Shown here piece by piece: positions 35,506 through 44,239 of a stretch of DNA of 64,000 nt. The notes beneath the pieces were generated by a model that saw only the letters and a program-made list of their open reading frames with translations, was not told where the DNA came from and did not search any database. The position numbers were made by a program, and so were the translations under genes. This DNA is from Phaeospirillum sp. (lineage in GTDB: Bacteria; Pseudomonadota; Alphaproteobacteria; Rhodospirillales; Magnetospirillaceae): positions 124,001 through 188,000 of the forward strand of contig JAUSFB010000068.1 of assembly GCA_030651575.1 (NCBI GenBank). The letters are read 5' to 3'. Each line of letters opens with the position of its first letter. The stretch's first letter is position 1.

Positions 35506-35816
35506 GCCGCGCAGGCGCCTTCGGGCTCGCAATACAGGCCGTACAGGGTGTTGATCACCGCGCTGGCCTCGGCTCCGGCCAGGGAATAGAAAATGGTCTG
35601 GGCCTGACGGCGGGTCTGGACCAAGCTGTCCCGGCGCAGACGCGCCAGATGCTGCGACAGGGCAGACTGGCTGAGGCCGATGATCCGCTCCAGCTCTCCC
35701 ACCGATTTCTCGCCGTGGAGAAGCTGGCACAGGATCATCAGGCGGTGTTCATTGCTCATGGCCTTGAGCAGGGCGCTGGCCCGGCGTGCGCTGTCTTGCA
35801 GCTTCTCAAGTTCCAT
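35502..35816 (-). CDS. ArsR-family regulator, BigR/SqrR-like
   Basis: A 104-aa winged-helix repressor. The core reads A-M-S-N-E-H-R-L-M-I-L-C-Q-L-L, then G-L-S-Q-S-A-L-S-Q-H-L-A-R-L-R recognition helix. It has one cysteine in helix 2 (M-I-L-C) and one near the end (L-Y-C-E-P), the positions used by the persulfide sensors BigR and SqrR; a thiol-based switch is therefore likely but unproven. A third cysteine lies in the last three residues. The start is the ATG eight bases after AGAGG. It is preceded by a promoter overlapped by a large inverted repeat. Confidence 0.85.
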   Translation of the reverse strand: MELEKLQDSARRASALLKAMSNEHRLMILCQLLHGEKSVGELERIIGLSQSALSQHLARLRRDSLVQTRRQAQTIFYSLAGAEASAVINTLYGLYCEPEGACAA

Positions 35817-35849
35817 GGTCATCACCTCTCTATCCTGCGTGTCACATAT

Positions 35850-35877
35850 ATCATAACAGTTATTCAATATATTTCAA
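35850..35877 (-). promoter_or_regulatory. Sigma-70 promoter of the ArsR-type gene
   Basis: On the minus strand TTGAAA, 16 bp, TATGAT, 34 bp upstream of the start codon. The -35 box falls inside the left arm of the inverted repeat at 35,871-35,911. Confidence 0.55.
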
Positions 35878-35911
35878 TCTTTGCACAGCGGGGCCATGCA
35901 AAGATTGAAAT
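35871..35911. repeat. Inverted repeat with 15-bp perfect arms
   Basis: ATTTCAATCTTTGCA and its exact complement flank an 11-base GC-rich loop. It covers the -35 region of the ArsR-type gene and lies beyond the dxs stop, so it may be an operator or a transcription-ending hairpin. A 14-bp palindrome (GTTTGCGCGCAAAC) follows at 35,943. Confidence 0.7.
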
Positions 35912-35964
35912 GAAGCCGCAGATAAACACTTCTCGCCGTGTTGTTTGCGCGCAAACCCATCGCG

Positions 35965-35986
35965 AAATCAGGATCTCTCCTGATTT
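35965..35986 (-). terminator. Hairpin at the end of dxs
   Basis: AAATCAGGA-TCTC-TCCTGATTT, a 9-bp perfect stem touching the dxs stop codon. The T-run is only that contained in the stem, so this is a weak terminator call. Confidence 0.45.
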
Positions 35987-37917
35987 TAGGCGAGGGCGGC
36001 GGTCCGGGCGTCTCCCAGGGCGGCCAGGGCCGTGGCGACGATGCCAGAGGCGTTGAGGCCGATCGTCTCGTACTGGACGGTGGGGGAATCGTGCTCGACG
36101 AAGTAGTCGGGCAGCGAGAGCGGCCGCACCTTGAGCCCCTGGTCGAGGGCTCCGTGCGACGCCAGCAGTTGCAGCACATGACCGCCAAAACCGCCAACCG
36201 CGCCTTCCTCGATGGTGATCAGGACTTCATGCTCGCGGGCGAGGCGCAAGATCAGCTCCTCGTCCAGCGGCTTCATGAAGCGAGCGTCCACCACGGTGGG
36301 GGCGAGGCCGCGCAGGGCCAGCTCGTCGGCGGCCTTGAGCGATTCGGCCAGACGGGTTCCCAGCGACAGGATGGCGATACGGCTGCCCTCGCGCAAGACG
36401 CGGCCCTTGCCGATGGGCATGACGCTGCCGCGCTCGGGAAGCTCGACCCCGACGCCTTCGCCGCGCGGATAGCGGAAGGCGGAGGGGCGGTCATTGATGC
36501 TGACGGCGGTCGCCACGGCGTGCATCAGTTCGGCTTCGTCCGCCGGGCACATGATGACGATGTCGGGCAGACAGCCGAGGAAGGCCATGTCGTAGGCGCC
36601 GGCATGGGTGGCGCCATCGGCGCCCACCAACCCGGCGCGGTCGATGGCGAAGCGAACCGGCAGGCGTTGCAGGACCACGTCATGCTGCACCTGATCGTAG
36701 GCGCGTTGCAGGAACGAGGAGTAGATGGCGCAAAACGGCTTGAAGCCTTCACAGGCCAGCCCGGCCGAGAAGGTCACCGCATGCTGTTCGGCGATGCCCA
36801 CGTCAAAGCAGCGGGCCGGGAAGCGGTCGCCGAACTTGTCCAGTCCGGTGCCGGCCGGCATGGCGGCGGTGACGGCGACGATACGGTCGTCATGCTCGGC
36901 CTCGGCCAGCAGGGCCTTGGCGAACACGGCGGTATAGGAGGGGGCGTTGGCCTTGGGCTTGTCCAGCGCGCCGGTGATCACGTCAAAGCGTCCGACGCCG
37001 TGATACTTGTCGGCGGCGGCCTCGGCCGGCGGATAGCCGCGACCCTTCTTGGTCACCACATGGATCAGGACGGGCTTGGTGTTGTCCTCGGAATCGCGGA
37101 CATTCCTCAAGACCGGCAGCAGATGCTCGAAATTATGGCCGTCGATGGGGCCGACGTAATAAAAGCCCATTTCCTCGAACAAGGTGCCGCCACCCGACAC
37201 CATGCCGCGGGCGTATTCCTCGGCGCGGCCGACGGCGCGTTCCAGCGGCGGCGGCAGCAGATGCGCCAGATCCTTGGCCAGATGGCGAATGGAGTGGTAG
37301 GACGGCGACGACAGCAGGCGCGACAGATAGGCGCTCATGGCGCCCACCGGCGGTGCGATGGACATGTCGTTGTCGTTGAGGATGACGATCAGGCGAGATC
37401 CCAGCGAGCCGGCGTTGTTCATGGCCTCGTAGGCCTGGCCGGCGCTCATGGCGCCGTCGCCGATCACCGCGATGACGTTGAAGTCGTCACCCTTGAGATC
37501 ACGGCCTACCGCCATTCCCAGCGAAGCCGAGATGGAGGTCGAGCTGTGGCCGGCGCCGAACGGGTCGTATTCGCTTTCCGACCGGCGGGTAAAGCCCGAC
37601 AGGCCGCCGCCCTGGCGCATGGTCCGCATGCGGTCGCGCCGGCCGGTCAGAATCTTGTGGGGATAGGCCTGATGGCCCACGTCCCAGATCAGCTTGTCGC
37701 GCGGCGTCTCGAAGACGTGGTGCAGGGCGACCGTCAACTCGGCGACGCCGAGCCCGGCGCCGAGATGGCCTCCGGTGAACGAAACCGACTGGATCATCTC
37801 CTGCCGGACTTCGTAGGTCAGTTGCTCCAACTCCTCGATGGAGAAGTCGCGGAAATCGGCCGGGCTGGAAATCTTGTCCAGCAGGGGCGCCTTGGGCTTG
37901 GAAGGGGAACGGGTCAT
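35986..37917 (-). CDS. dxs: 1-deoxy-D-xylulose-5-phosphate synthase
   Basis: A 643-aa thiamine-diphosphate enzyme. It shows [10 protein letters not shown] near the start, the ThDP motif [18 protein letters not shown] and the transketolase pyrimidine domain with [11 protein letters not shown]. It joins pyruvate and glyceraldehyde 3-phosphate in the first step of the MEP isoprenoid pathway. It is transcribed after xseB and ispA, the usual proteobacterial order. Full length. Confidence 0.97.
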   Translation of the reverse strand: MTRSPSKPKAPLLDKISSPADFRDFSIEELEQLTYEVRQEMIQSVSFTGGHLGAGLGVAELTVALHHVFETPRDKLIWDVGHQAYPHKILTGRRDRMRTMRQGGGLSGFTRRSESEYDPFGAGHSSTSISASLGMAVGRDLKGDDFNVIAVIGDGAMSAGQAYEAMNNAGSLGSRLIVILNDNDMSIAPPVGAMSAYLSRLLSSPSYHSIRHLAKDLAHLLPPPLERAVGRAEEYARGMVSGGGTLFEEMGFYYVGPIDGHNFEHLLPVLRNVRDSEDNTKPVLIHVVTKKGRGYPPAEAAADKYHGVGRFDVITGALDKPKANAPSYTAVFAKALLAEAEHDDRIVAVTAAMPAGTGLDKFGDRFPARCFDVGIAEQHAVTFSAGLACEGFKPFCAIYSSFLQRAYDQVQHDVVLQRLPVRFAIDRAGLVGADGATHAGAYDMAFLGCLPDIVIMCPADEAELMHAVATAVSINDRPSAFRYPRGEGVGVELPERGSVMPIGKGRVLREGSRIAILSLGTRLAESLKAADELALRGLAPTVVDARFMKPLDEELILRLAREHEVLITIEEGAVGGFGGHVLQLLASHGALDQGLKVRPLSLPDYFVEHDSPTVQYETIGLNASGIVATALAALGDARTAALA

Positions 37918-37931
37918 GGATCTGTGATGCC

Positions 37932-38861
37932 TTACGAACGGCGCTGAACGACATAGCGGGCGACATCCCGCATCAGGTCGGCCTTGTCACCAAAGGGATC
38001 GAGGTGGCGGCAGGCCTGATCGGCCAACATGTCCGCCTGGGAACGGGCACGGTCAATGCCCAGAAGAGACACGAAGGTCGCCTTGCCGGCGTCGGCATCC
38101 TTGCGAACCGCCTTGCCGACTTCGGCCGCGTCACCCTCGATGTCGAGGATGTCGTCGGCGATCTGAAAGGCGAGGCCGAGATCGTGGGCGTAATTGCGCA
38201 ACGCCAGTCGCAGCTCGCCATGGGCCTTGCCCATGACGGCGCCGGCCTCGCACGAGAACGAGAACAGGCGGCCGGTCTTCATCTGTTGCAACCGGGTGAT
38301 CCCGGCGACGTCCAGGTCAAGGGTGTGGGCCTGAAGGTCGATCATCTGGCCGCCGACCATGCCCTGGCCGCCCGAGGCGTGGGCCAGATCGGCCACCAGT
38401 TCGCAGCGCACGACCGGGTCCACGTGGGTCGCCGGATTGACCAGGATCTCGAACGCCTTGGTCAGCAGCGCGTCGCCGGCCAGCAGGGCGGTCGATTCGT
38501 CGAACTTCTTGTGGCAGGTCGGCCGGCCCCGGCGGAGATCGTCATTATCCATGCAGGGCAGGTCGTCATGGACCAGCGAATAGCAGTGGATCATCTCGAT
38601 GGCGCAGGCGACGCGCAGGGCCGCGCTTTCCGCCACGTTGAACAGGCTGGCCGACTGCATCACCAGGAACGGGCGCAGTCGCTTGCCGCCATCCAGGCTG
38701 GCATAGCGCATGGCCTCGTGCACACGGGCGTCAGGACCGTCGGATACCGGTAGCAGCCGGTCCAGTTCGGCGTTCACGGCCTGGCTGGTCAAGGTCAGGG
38801 CATCGGCGAGACGGGGAGAAAGCGGGGAGTTGCTCAAGGGTGTCTCTCGGTTATGGATCAA
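37932..38861 (-). CDS. ispA: Farnesyl/geranyl diphosphate synthase
   Basis: A 309-aa prenyltransferase. It has the first Asp-rich motif [14 protein letters not shown] and the second D-D-I-L-D. The two residues inserted between the aspartates of the first motif are typical of bacterial FPP synthases. It extends IPP and DMAPP to C10/C15 diphosphates. The TTG used here overlaps the xseB stop as TTGA; a second TTG eight codons on has GAGAG upstream and could be the true start. Confidence 0.95.
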   Translation of the reverse strand: MIHNRETPLSNSPLSPRLADALTLTSQAVNAELDRLLPVSDGPDARVHEAMRYASLDGGKRLRPFLVMQSASLFNVAESAALRVACAIEMIHCYSLVHDDLPCMDNDDLRRGRPTCHKKFDESTALLAGDALLTKAFEILVNPATHVDPVVRCELVADLAHASGGQGMVGGQMIDLQAHTLDLDVAGITRLQQMKTGRLFSFSCEAGAVMGKAHGELRLALRNYAHDLGLAFQIADDILDIEGDAAEVGKAVRKDADAGKATFVSLLGIDRARSQADMLADQACRHLDPFGDKADLMRDVARYVVQRRS

Positions 38862-39103
38862 GTAATATCGGCGGGTGCGATGGTTACGCTTCCGTCCGGG
38901 CCTAGTACGATTCGGTCAACCTTGGCTCTGGCCTCTTCAAGCTTGGCGGCGCAGTGCTGTTTCAACTGAGCGCCACGCTCGTAGGCGACGATGGCGTCGT
39001 CAAGCTTGCCCCGGCCTTCCTCCAACTGGCGCACGATGCGGTCCAATTCGGCAAGGGCGTCCTCGAAGCTCAGCGCGGCGATGTCGGGCGGCAGGTCTGC
39101 CAT
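38858..39103 (-). CDS. xseB: Exodeoxyribonuclease VII small subunit
   Basis: An 81-aa helical protein with the XseB pattern L-S-F-E-D-A-L-A-E-L-D-R-I-V-R-Q-L-E-E-G then Y-E-R-G-A-Q-L-K-Q-H-C-A-A-K-L-E-E-A. It binds XseA to form the single-strand DNA exonuclease. The catalytic subunit is not in this window. It is translationally coupled to ispA. A TTG five codons upstream is possible, but M-A-D-L-P is the more usual start. Confidence 0.93.
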   Translation of the reverse strand: MADLPPDIAALSFEDALAELDRIVRQLEEGRGKLDDAIVAYERGAQLKQHCAAKLEEARAKVDRIVLGPDGSVTIAPADIT

Positions 39104-39210
39104 GATTCCATTCGTCAAGGTGTTCGGTCGCGGTCGTCGCTTCGCCGGTATCCGACGAAGCGCGGAAGTTTACGGGTGCGGTGCGAGGATAGCAAGCGCG
39201 GAGGAGCGGG

Positions 39211-40143
39211 TCACATCCCCATCAGGGCGCGAACATGTTCGCGGACGCTCGCCGCCAACGCTCTGAGGTCGTAGCCGCCCTCCAGAACGGATACGACGCG
39301 GTTGTCGGCATAGTCCTCGGCAACCTGCAAAATCTGTCGCGTGGCCCAGCCGAAATCGGCGGTGGTCAGCCGCAGATGGGCCAGTGGGTCGGCGGCGTGG
39401 GCGTCGAATCCGGCGGAGATGATCAGAAAATCCGGCTGAAACTCGCGCAGTCGGGGAATCAGAATGTCGGCGAAGGCCATCCGGAAGTCGGCGGAGTTGG
39501 TACCGGCCGGCAGCGGGACATTGACCATGACGCCCTTGCCGCCGGTTTCCTCGGCAAAGCCGGTATTGGGGTAGGCGTGTTCCTGATGGGTCGAGCCGTA
39601 GAAGGTGCCTTCCTCATCCCACAGGATATGCTGGGTGCCGTTGCCGTGGTGGACATCGAAATCCACCACCGCCACCCGCTTGAACCCGTGGGCGTCGCGG
39701 GCGTGCAACGCGCCGATGGCGGCATTGTTGAAAAAGCAGAAACCCATGGCGTTCTCGCGCTCGGCATGGTGCCCCGGCGGGCGCACGGCGCAAAAGCAGT
39801 TGCGAACCCGCTTGGCCGCGACCTCGTTCACCGCGGCGACCACGGAGCCGGCGGCGCGCAACGCGGCCTCGCCGGAATAGCGCGACAAGATCGTGTCGGG
39901 ATCGAGGTGATGGTGGCTGTCGCTGGTGGGAACCGAGTCCAGCACATAGTCGATATGGCTGAGCGGGTGGGCGCGCATCAGCTGTTCCATGGTGGCGTGC
40001 GGCGCTTCGTCGCGCAGCAGCATCATGAATTCTTCGCTCTCCAACGCGGCAAGGACCGCCTTGAGGCGGTCGCCACACTCGGGATGGTAGTCGCCCGTAT
40101 CGTGCTCGATGCACACGGGGTGCGTAAACAAGAGGGTGGTCAT
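39211..40143 (-). CDS. Histone-deacetylase-family amidohydrolase (AcuC/AphA-like)
   Basis: A 310-aa zinc deacetylase-fold protein. It shows R-P-P-G-H-H-A-E with the catalytic His pair, V-D-F-D-V-H-H-G-N-G-T with zinc ligands, and S-A-G-F-D-A-H-A-A-D-P-L-A with the third ligand. Bacterial members act on acetylpolyamines or other acetyl-amides; the substrate here is unknown. I start at M-T-T-L-L-F-T-H-P, where family similarity begins. It is divergent from tlyA. Confidence 0.92.
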   Translation of the reverse strand: MTTLLFTHPVCIEHDTGDYHPECGDRLKAVLAALESEEFMMLLRDEAPHATMEQLMRAHPLSHIDYVLDSVPTSDSHHHLDPDTILSRYSGEAALRAAGSVVAAVNEVAAKRVRNCFCAVRPPGHHAERENAMGFCFFNNAAIGALHARDAHGFKRVAVVDFDVHHGNGTQHILWDEEGTFYGSTHQEHAYPNTGFAEETGGKGVMVNVPLPAGTNSADFRMAFADILIPRLREFQPDFLIISAGFDAHAADPLAHLRLTTADFGWATRQILQVAEDYADNRVVSVLEGGYDLRALAASVREHVRALMGM

Positions 40144-40235
40144 TCTGTCTTGGACATCCCGATTTATATAATTTTGTGTATTCTCGGGGAAGGGAGGCGC
40201 AATTTCCATCCCTGATTTCGCATGGGGCTAGATTG

Positions 40236-41009
40236 ATGAGCGCGAAGTTACGCGTGGATCAGCTTTTGGTGGACCGGGGGCTGGTTGAGAGCCGCTCCCG
40301 CGCTCAGGCGCTGGTGATGGCGGGGGTGGTGTATTCGGGCGATCGCCGCATCGACAAGCCGGGAACGGCGGTCGCGGAGGACTGTCGGCTGGAGCTGAAG
40401 GGCCAGGACCACCCCTGGGTGTCGCGCGGCGGGCTTAAGCTGGCCAAGGCGCTGGATGTCTTCGCCATCGACTCGGCCGGACGGGTCGCCATTGATGTCG
40501 GCTCCTCCACCGGCGGCTTCACCGACGTCTTGCTGACCAAGGGCGCGGCGCGGGTCTACGCCGTCGATGTCGGGCACGGCCAGTTGGCCTGGAAGCTGCG
40601 CACCGATCCGCGCGTGGTGGTGCTGGAACGCACCAATGCCCGCCACCTGACGCCAGAGCAGATCCCCGAGGCGGTGGATATAGTGGTCTGCGACGCCAGC
40701 TTTATCGGGTTGGAAACGGTGTTGCCGGCCGCCATGGCCCTGGCGAAGCCCGGCGCGGTGCTGGCGGCCTTGATCAAGCCGCAATTCGAGGTGGGCAAGG
40801 GCCGTGTCGGCAAGGGCGGCGTGGTGCGTGATCCCGAGCTGCACGCCGAAGTCTGCGACCGCATCCGCGACTGGCTGGCCGCCATGCCCGGCTGGAGCGT
40901 GCTGGGCCTGACCGAAAGTCCCATCACCGGGCCGGAGGGCAACAAGGAGTTCCTCATCGTCGGCCGCCTTGCGTCCTTGGATAGCGTCAAGACCGAGGAG
41001 CCGTCGTGA
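40236..41009 (+). CDS. tlyA: TlyA-family rRNA 2'-O-methyltransferase
   Basis: A 257-aa protein. An N-terminal S4 RNA-binding domain (L-R-V-D-Q-L-L-V-D-R-G-L-V-E-S-R-S-R-A-Q-A) is followed by an FtsJ-like SAM methyltransferase domain (A-I-D-V-G-S-S-T-G-G-F-T-D-V-L-L). The catalytic lysines include the one in A-L-I-K-P-Q-F-E. TlyA methylates ribosomal RNA 2'-hydroxyls; older annotations call it hemolysin A. It commonly clusters with dxs, ispA and xseB, as here. Followed by a likely terminator. Confidence 0.93.
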   Translation: MSAKLRVDQLLVDRGLVESRSRAQALVMAGVVYSGDRRIDKPGTAVAEDCRLELKGQDHPWVSRGGLKLAKALDVFAIDSAGRVAIDVGSSTGGFTDVLLTKGAARVYAVDVGHGQLAWKLRTDPRVVVLERTNARHLTPEQIPEAVDIVVCDASFIGLETVLPAAMALAKPGAVLAALIKPQFEVGKGRVGKGGVVRDPELHAEVCDRIRDWLAAMPGWSVLGLTESPITGPEGNKEFLIVGRLASLDSVKTEEPS

Positions 41010-41013
41010 AATT

Positions 41014-41051
41014 CCGCCCGGGCGGGAACACTGCTCAAGGGCGGGTTTTTT
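41014..41051 (+). terminator. Intrinsic terminator after tlyA
   Basis: CCGCCC pairs with GGGCGG across an intervening small hairpin, followed by TTTTTT. It begins five bases after the tlyA stop. Confidence 0.6.
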
Positions 41052-41129
41052 GCGCAGCCTGCTAGACCTTGCCGATGGCGGGCTGTTGGGCGCATGATGA
41101 GAGGGTCGGTCTTCAAGACGGGTGTGGTC

Positions 41130-41432
41130 ATGATTTCATCGGTTTCACTGACAACCCTGGCCAGCGGTCTCGATGTTCAGGCCCGTGTCGCGCAGACGGC
41201 TGCGAACAACGTCGTTAATGCCGTCACCGAGGGCTATCGGAGCGAGCGGGGGCAGGTGGTTTCCAAGCCGTTGCAGGGGGCAGGTTATGTGCCGCTGCCT
41301 CCCGAGGGTGAGGTCGATCTGGGGCGGGAGATGGTCAACCTGACCCTGGCCAAGCAGACCTACGCCGCGACCGCCCGTGCCCTGTCCAGCATCGCCAAGA
41401 CCGAAAAGCAGGGGCTCGACGCCCTGGCCTGA
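41130..41432 (+). CDS. Small flagellar basal-body rod-like protein
   Basis: A 100-aa protein resembling the conserved ends of FlgB/FlgC/FlgG-type axial proteins. The N-terminal S-G-L-D-V-Q-A-R-V-A-Q-T-A-A-N-N-V-V-N-A-V-T-E-G-Y and the C-terminal V-D-L-G-R-E-M-V-N-L-T-L-A-K-Q-T-Y-A-A-T-A form the coiled coil of rod proteins, with the middle domain nearly absent. It stands alone, away from flagellar genes. Whether it is a working rod component or a reduced paralogue is unclear. An upstream ATG at 41094 or 41097 is possible. Confidence 0.72.
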   Translation: MISSVSLTTLASGLDVQARVAQTAANNVVNAVTEGYRSERGQVVSKPLQGAGYVPLPPEGEVDLGREMVNLTLAKQTYAATARALSSIAKTEKQGLDALA

Positions 41433-41513
41433 TACGCGGCATCGCCCCCGGCCTTTTCTTTGGACCGGCTAAGTGCTATGGCGTGCCCCGTCGTTCCCTG
41501 CGCGGATTCCGCC

Positions 41514-42551
41514 ATGTCCCGCCCCATCACCTTGCGCCGTGTCGGTGATCTTGTCGCGGCCGGCCTGATCGATCCCGCCGAGGCCCCCGTGATCGAACGG
41601 GTGGGGGCGCGTTACGCCGTGGCGGTGACGCCGGCGGTGGCGGGTTTGATCGACCCTGCCGATCCCCATGACCCCATCGCCCGGCAATACGTGCCGTCGG
41701 CGGCGGAGCTGATCACCGCGCCGGAGGAGTTGAGCGACCCCATCGGCGATATCTCCCACTCTCCGGTGCGAGGCGTCGTCCATCGCTATCCCGACCGGGC
41801 GCTGCTGACTCCGTTGCTGGTTTGCCCGGTCTATTGCCGGTTCTGCTTTCGCCGGGCTCGGGTGGGCGACGCCGCTGCGACCCTGAGCGATGCCGAGACC
41901 GAGGCGGCGCTGGCCTATGTGGCCGGCCGGCCGGAACTGCGCGAGGTCATCGTGACCGGCGGGGATCCCCTGATGCTGACGCCGCAGCGGATCGAAAGCC
42001 TGCTCCGGCGACTGGCCGCCATCTCCCATCTGGAGCTGGTGCGGTTTCACAGTCGGGTGCCGGTGGCCGACCCTGAACGGGTGACCCCCGCGCTGGTCGC
42101 CGCGTTGCGGCCGCCGGGGGGGGCGGACCTGGCGGTCTGGGTGGCGGTTCACGTCAATCATCCGCGCGAGCTGTCGGCTTTGGCCAAGACCGCGTTGGCC
42201 CGTCTGTCCGATGCCGGCATTCCGTTGCTGTCGCAGACGGTTCTGCTGAGGGGGGTCAATGATCGGGCCGAGACCCTGGAGGCGCTGATGCGGGCGCTGG
42301 TGCGCAATCGGGTGCGGCCTTATTACCTGCATCATCTTGATCTGGCGCCGGGAACCGGCCATTTCCGCACATCCATCGCCGAGGGGCAGGCGCTGATGCG
42401 GGCCTTGCGCGGCCGCCTGTCCGGGATCGCCCAGCCGACCTATGTGCTTGATATTCCGGGCGGCGCCGGCAAGGTGCCGGTGGGGCCGGGGTACTGGGAC
42501 GAGGCCGACTCCCACGTCACCGATCCGGATGGCGAGCGGCATGCCTATTGA
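41514..42551 (+). CDS. epmB: EF-P beta-lysylation protein EpmB (lysine 2,3-aminomutase-like)
   Basis: A 345-aa radical-SAM enzyme. The cluster motif is C-P-V-Y-C-R-F-C, followed by V-T-G-G-D-P-L-M-L. The N-terminal D-P-I-A-R-Q-Y-V-P-S-A-A-E-L and the PLP-lysine segment near the end match EpmB/KamA. EpmB converts (S)-alpha-lysine to (R)-beta-lysine for modification of EF-P. efp lies 100 bp downstream on the same strand, supporting this role. Start uncertain: M-S-R-P-I is chosen, with an ATG 12 codons upstream as an alternative. Confidence 0.9.
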   Translation: MSRPITLRRVGDLVAAGLIDPAEAPVIERVGARYAVAVTPAVAGLIDPADPHDPIARQYVPSAAELITAPEELSDPIGDISHSPVRGVVHRYPDRALLTPLLVCPVYCRFCFRRARVGDAAATLSDAETEAALAYVAGRPELREVIVTGGDPLMLTPQRIESLLRRLAAISHLELVRFHSRVPVADPERVTPALVAALRPPGGADLAVWVAVHVNHPRELSALAKTALARLSDAGIPLLSQTVLLRGVNDRAETLEALMRALVRNRVRPYYLHHLDLAPGTGHFRTSIAEGQALMRALRGRLSGIAQPTYVLDIPGGAGKVPVGPGYWDEADSHVTDPDGERHAY

Positions 42552-42653
42552 CGTCGGCCTTCCTTGGCTTTCACGCTCCATGGCTGGCTTGCCTTCCTGG
42601 TGGCGACCTGTTAGGTTCCGCGCCTGAATTTCCGACAGCCCCCGGATCGCGCT

Positions 42654-43220
42654 ATGAAAATCAACGCTAATTTGATTCGTCCCGGCAATATTCTTGAGCA
42701 TAACGGCCGCCAATACGCCGTGCTCAAGATCCAGATCGTGCAGCCCGGCAAGGGTGGCGCGTTCATCACGGTCGAGATGCGCGATATTCGCACCGGCAAC
42801 AAGACCAATGAGCGTTGGCGTACTGCCGACACCATTGAAAAGTGCAACGTGGAAGCCAAGGAATGCACGTTCCTGTTCCGCGATGACGACCACATGACCT
42901 TCATGGATAGCGAGAGCTTCGAGCAGTTCACCATGCCCAACGATACGTTGGGCGACACCATCGCCTTCCTTCAGGACGGCATGGTGGTCGAGGTGGATTT
43001 CGTCGAGGGTTCGCCGGTGTCTATCGCCCTGCCGGAAAAGGTGGTGATGAAGGTGGTCGAGGCCGACCCGGTGGTCAAGGGCCAGACCGCGTCTTCGTCC
43101 TACAAGCCGGCCAAGCTTGAAAACGGCCTCAAGATCCTGGTGCCGCCCTTCCTGGAAGTGGGCGAAGTCATCTGGGTGTCGACCTCCGAGTGCACTTATC
43201 TTGAGCGTTACAAGGGCTAA
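42654..43220 (+). CDS. efp: Elongation factor P
   Basis: A 188-aa translation factor with KOW-like and two OB domains. The modification loop is Q-P-G-K-G-G-A-F with K33 as the probable beta-lysylated residue, consistent with epmB next door. EF-P relieves ribosome stalling at polyproline stretches; a very proline-rich protein is encoded 1 kb downstream. C-terminal signature C-T-Y-L-E-R-Y-K-G is present. No epmA is seen in the window. Confidence 0.97.
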   Translation: MKINANLIRPGNILEHNGRQYAVLKIQIVQPGKGGAFITVEMRDIRTGNKTNERWRTADTIEKCNVEAKECTFLFRDDDHMTFMDSESFEQFTMPNDTLGDTIAFLQDGMVVEVDFVEGSPVSIALPEKVVMKVVEADPVVKGQTASSSYKPAKLENGLKILVPPFLEVGEVIWVSTSECTYLERYKG

Positions 43221-43334
43221 ACCCCTATTCCTGAACCCGACGGGCCAAAGGGGCCGGATGGCCTCGTCCGGCGGTTGAGGGACAACGAGACGAGCGACGC
43301 CAGTGGTTCGTCGGTATTCAAGGATGACCTGTTC

Positions 43335-44132
43335 GTGATCGTTCGTTCCGCCCTGCTTAACGTGATGATGGGGGCCGCTCGCAAGGCGGCTCGGTCCCTG
43401 GTGCGTGACTATGGCGAGGTCGAGCAGCTTCAGGTCTCCATGAAGGGGCCGGCGGACTATGTCTCGTCGGCGGATATTCGGGCGGAAAAGACCCTGCGGG
43501 CCGAGTTGAAGAAGGCTCGTCCCGGCTATGGTTTCCTGCTGGAAGAAGGCGGCGAGATCGCCGGCGACGATAAAAGCCATCGCTGGATCATCGACCCCAT
43601 CGACGGCACCACCAATTTCCTGCACGGCATTCCCAATTTCTGCATCTCCATCGGCCTGGAGCGGGATGGTGAAATGTTCGCCGGCGTGGTCTATCAGCCG
43701 CTGGGCGACGAGATGTTCCACGCCGAGAAGGGCGCGGGCTCCTTCTTGAACGAACGCCGCCTGCGGGTTTCGGCGCGGCGCAAGCTGGAGGAAACCGTCC
43801 TGACCACCGGCATCCCATTCCTGGGGCGTCCCGGTCATGGGGTTTTCCTGAAGGAGCTGTCGGCGGTCATGGGCCAAGTGGCCGGGGTCCGCCGGTTCGG
43901 TTCAGCGGCGCTTGACTTGGCCTATGTGGCGGCCGGGCGCTGCGACGGATACTGGGAAGCGGGCATCAAGCCGTGGGATATCGCGGCTGGTATCGTTCTG
44001 GTGCGCGAGGCCGGCGGCTATGTCACCGATTATGAAGGTGGCGGCAAGATGATGGAGACCGGGGAACTGGTCGCCGCCAATGATCATCTGCACACGCCGT
44101 TGTTGCGTCTGCTCAAGACCGCGCGCGGCTGA
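43335..44132 (+). CDS. suhB: Inositol monophosphatase family protein (SuhB-like)
   Basis: A 265-aa Mg-dependent phosphatase. Metal site motifs are L-L-E-E-G-G-E, then W-I-I-D-P-I-D-G-T-T-N-F and W-E-A-G-I-K-P-W-D-I-A-A-G. It removes phosphate from inositol phosphates or related substrates; in E. coli SuhB also aids rRNA antitermination. I start at the GTG giving M-I-V-R-S-A-L-L-N-V-M, the common alphaproteobacterial start, with AAGGA upstream. It follows efp. Confidence 0.92.
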   Translation: MIVRSALLNVMMGAARKAARSLVRDYGEVEQLQVSMKGPADYVSSADIRAEKTLRAELKKARPGYGFLLEEGGEIAGDDKSHRWIIDPIDGTTNFLHGIPNFCISIGLERDGEMFAGVVYQPLGDEMFHAEKGAGSFLNERRLRVSARRKLEETVLTTGIPFLGRPGHGVFLKELSAVMGQVAGVRRFGSAALDLAYVAAGRCDGYWEAGIKPWDIAAGIVLVREAGGYVTDYEGGGKMMETGELVAANDHLHTPLLRLLKTARG

Positions 44133-44239
44133 TCTTTTCCTTATTCCAACCGGGTAAAGCGCCTGTTGTCGTCGGAGTCCGCTTCGGCTAGACTCCCGCC
44201 ATAATTTGTCTTTAGGGACCGAGCCGGGAGTATGGCGGG

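Noticed and set aside
41469-43877. An 802-codon open frame on the minus strand opposite epmB and efp, and similar long frames elsewhere (for example 53,192-55,273 plus)
   Set aside because: High GC lowers stop frequency. These frames are antisense to genes with clear family motifs and show no domains of their own.
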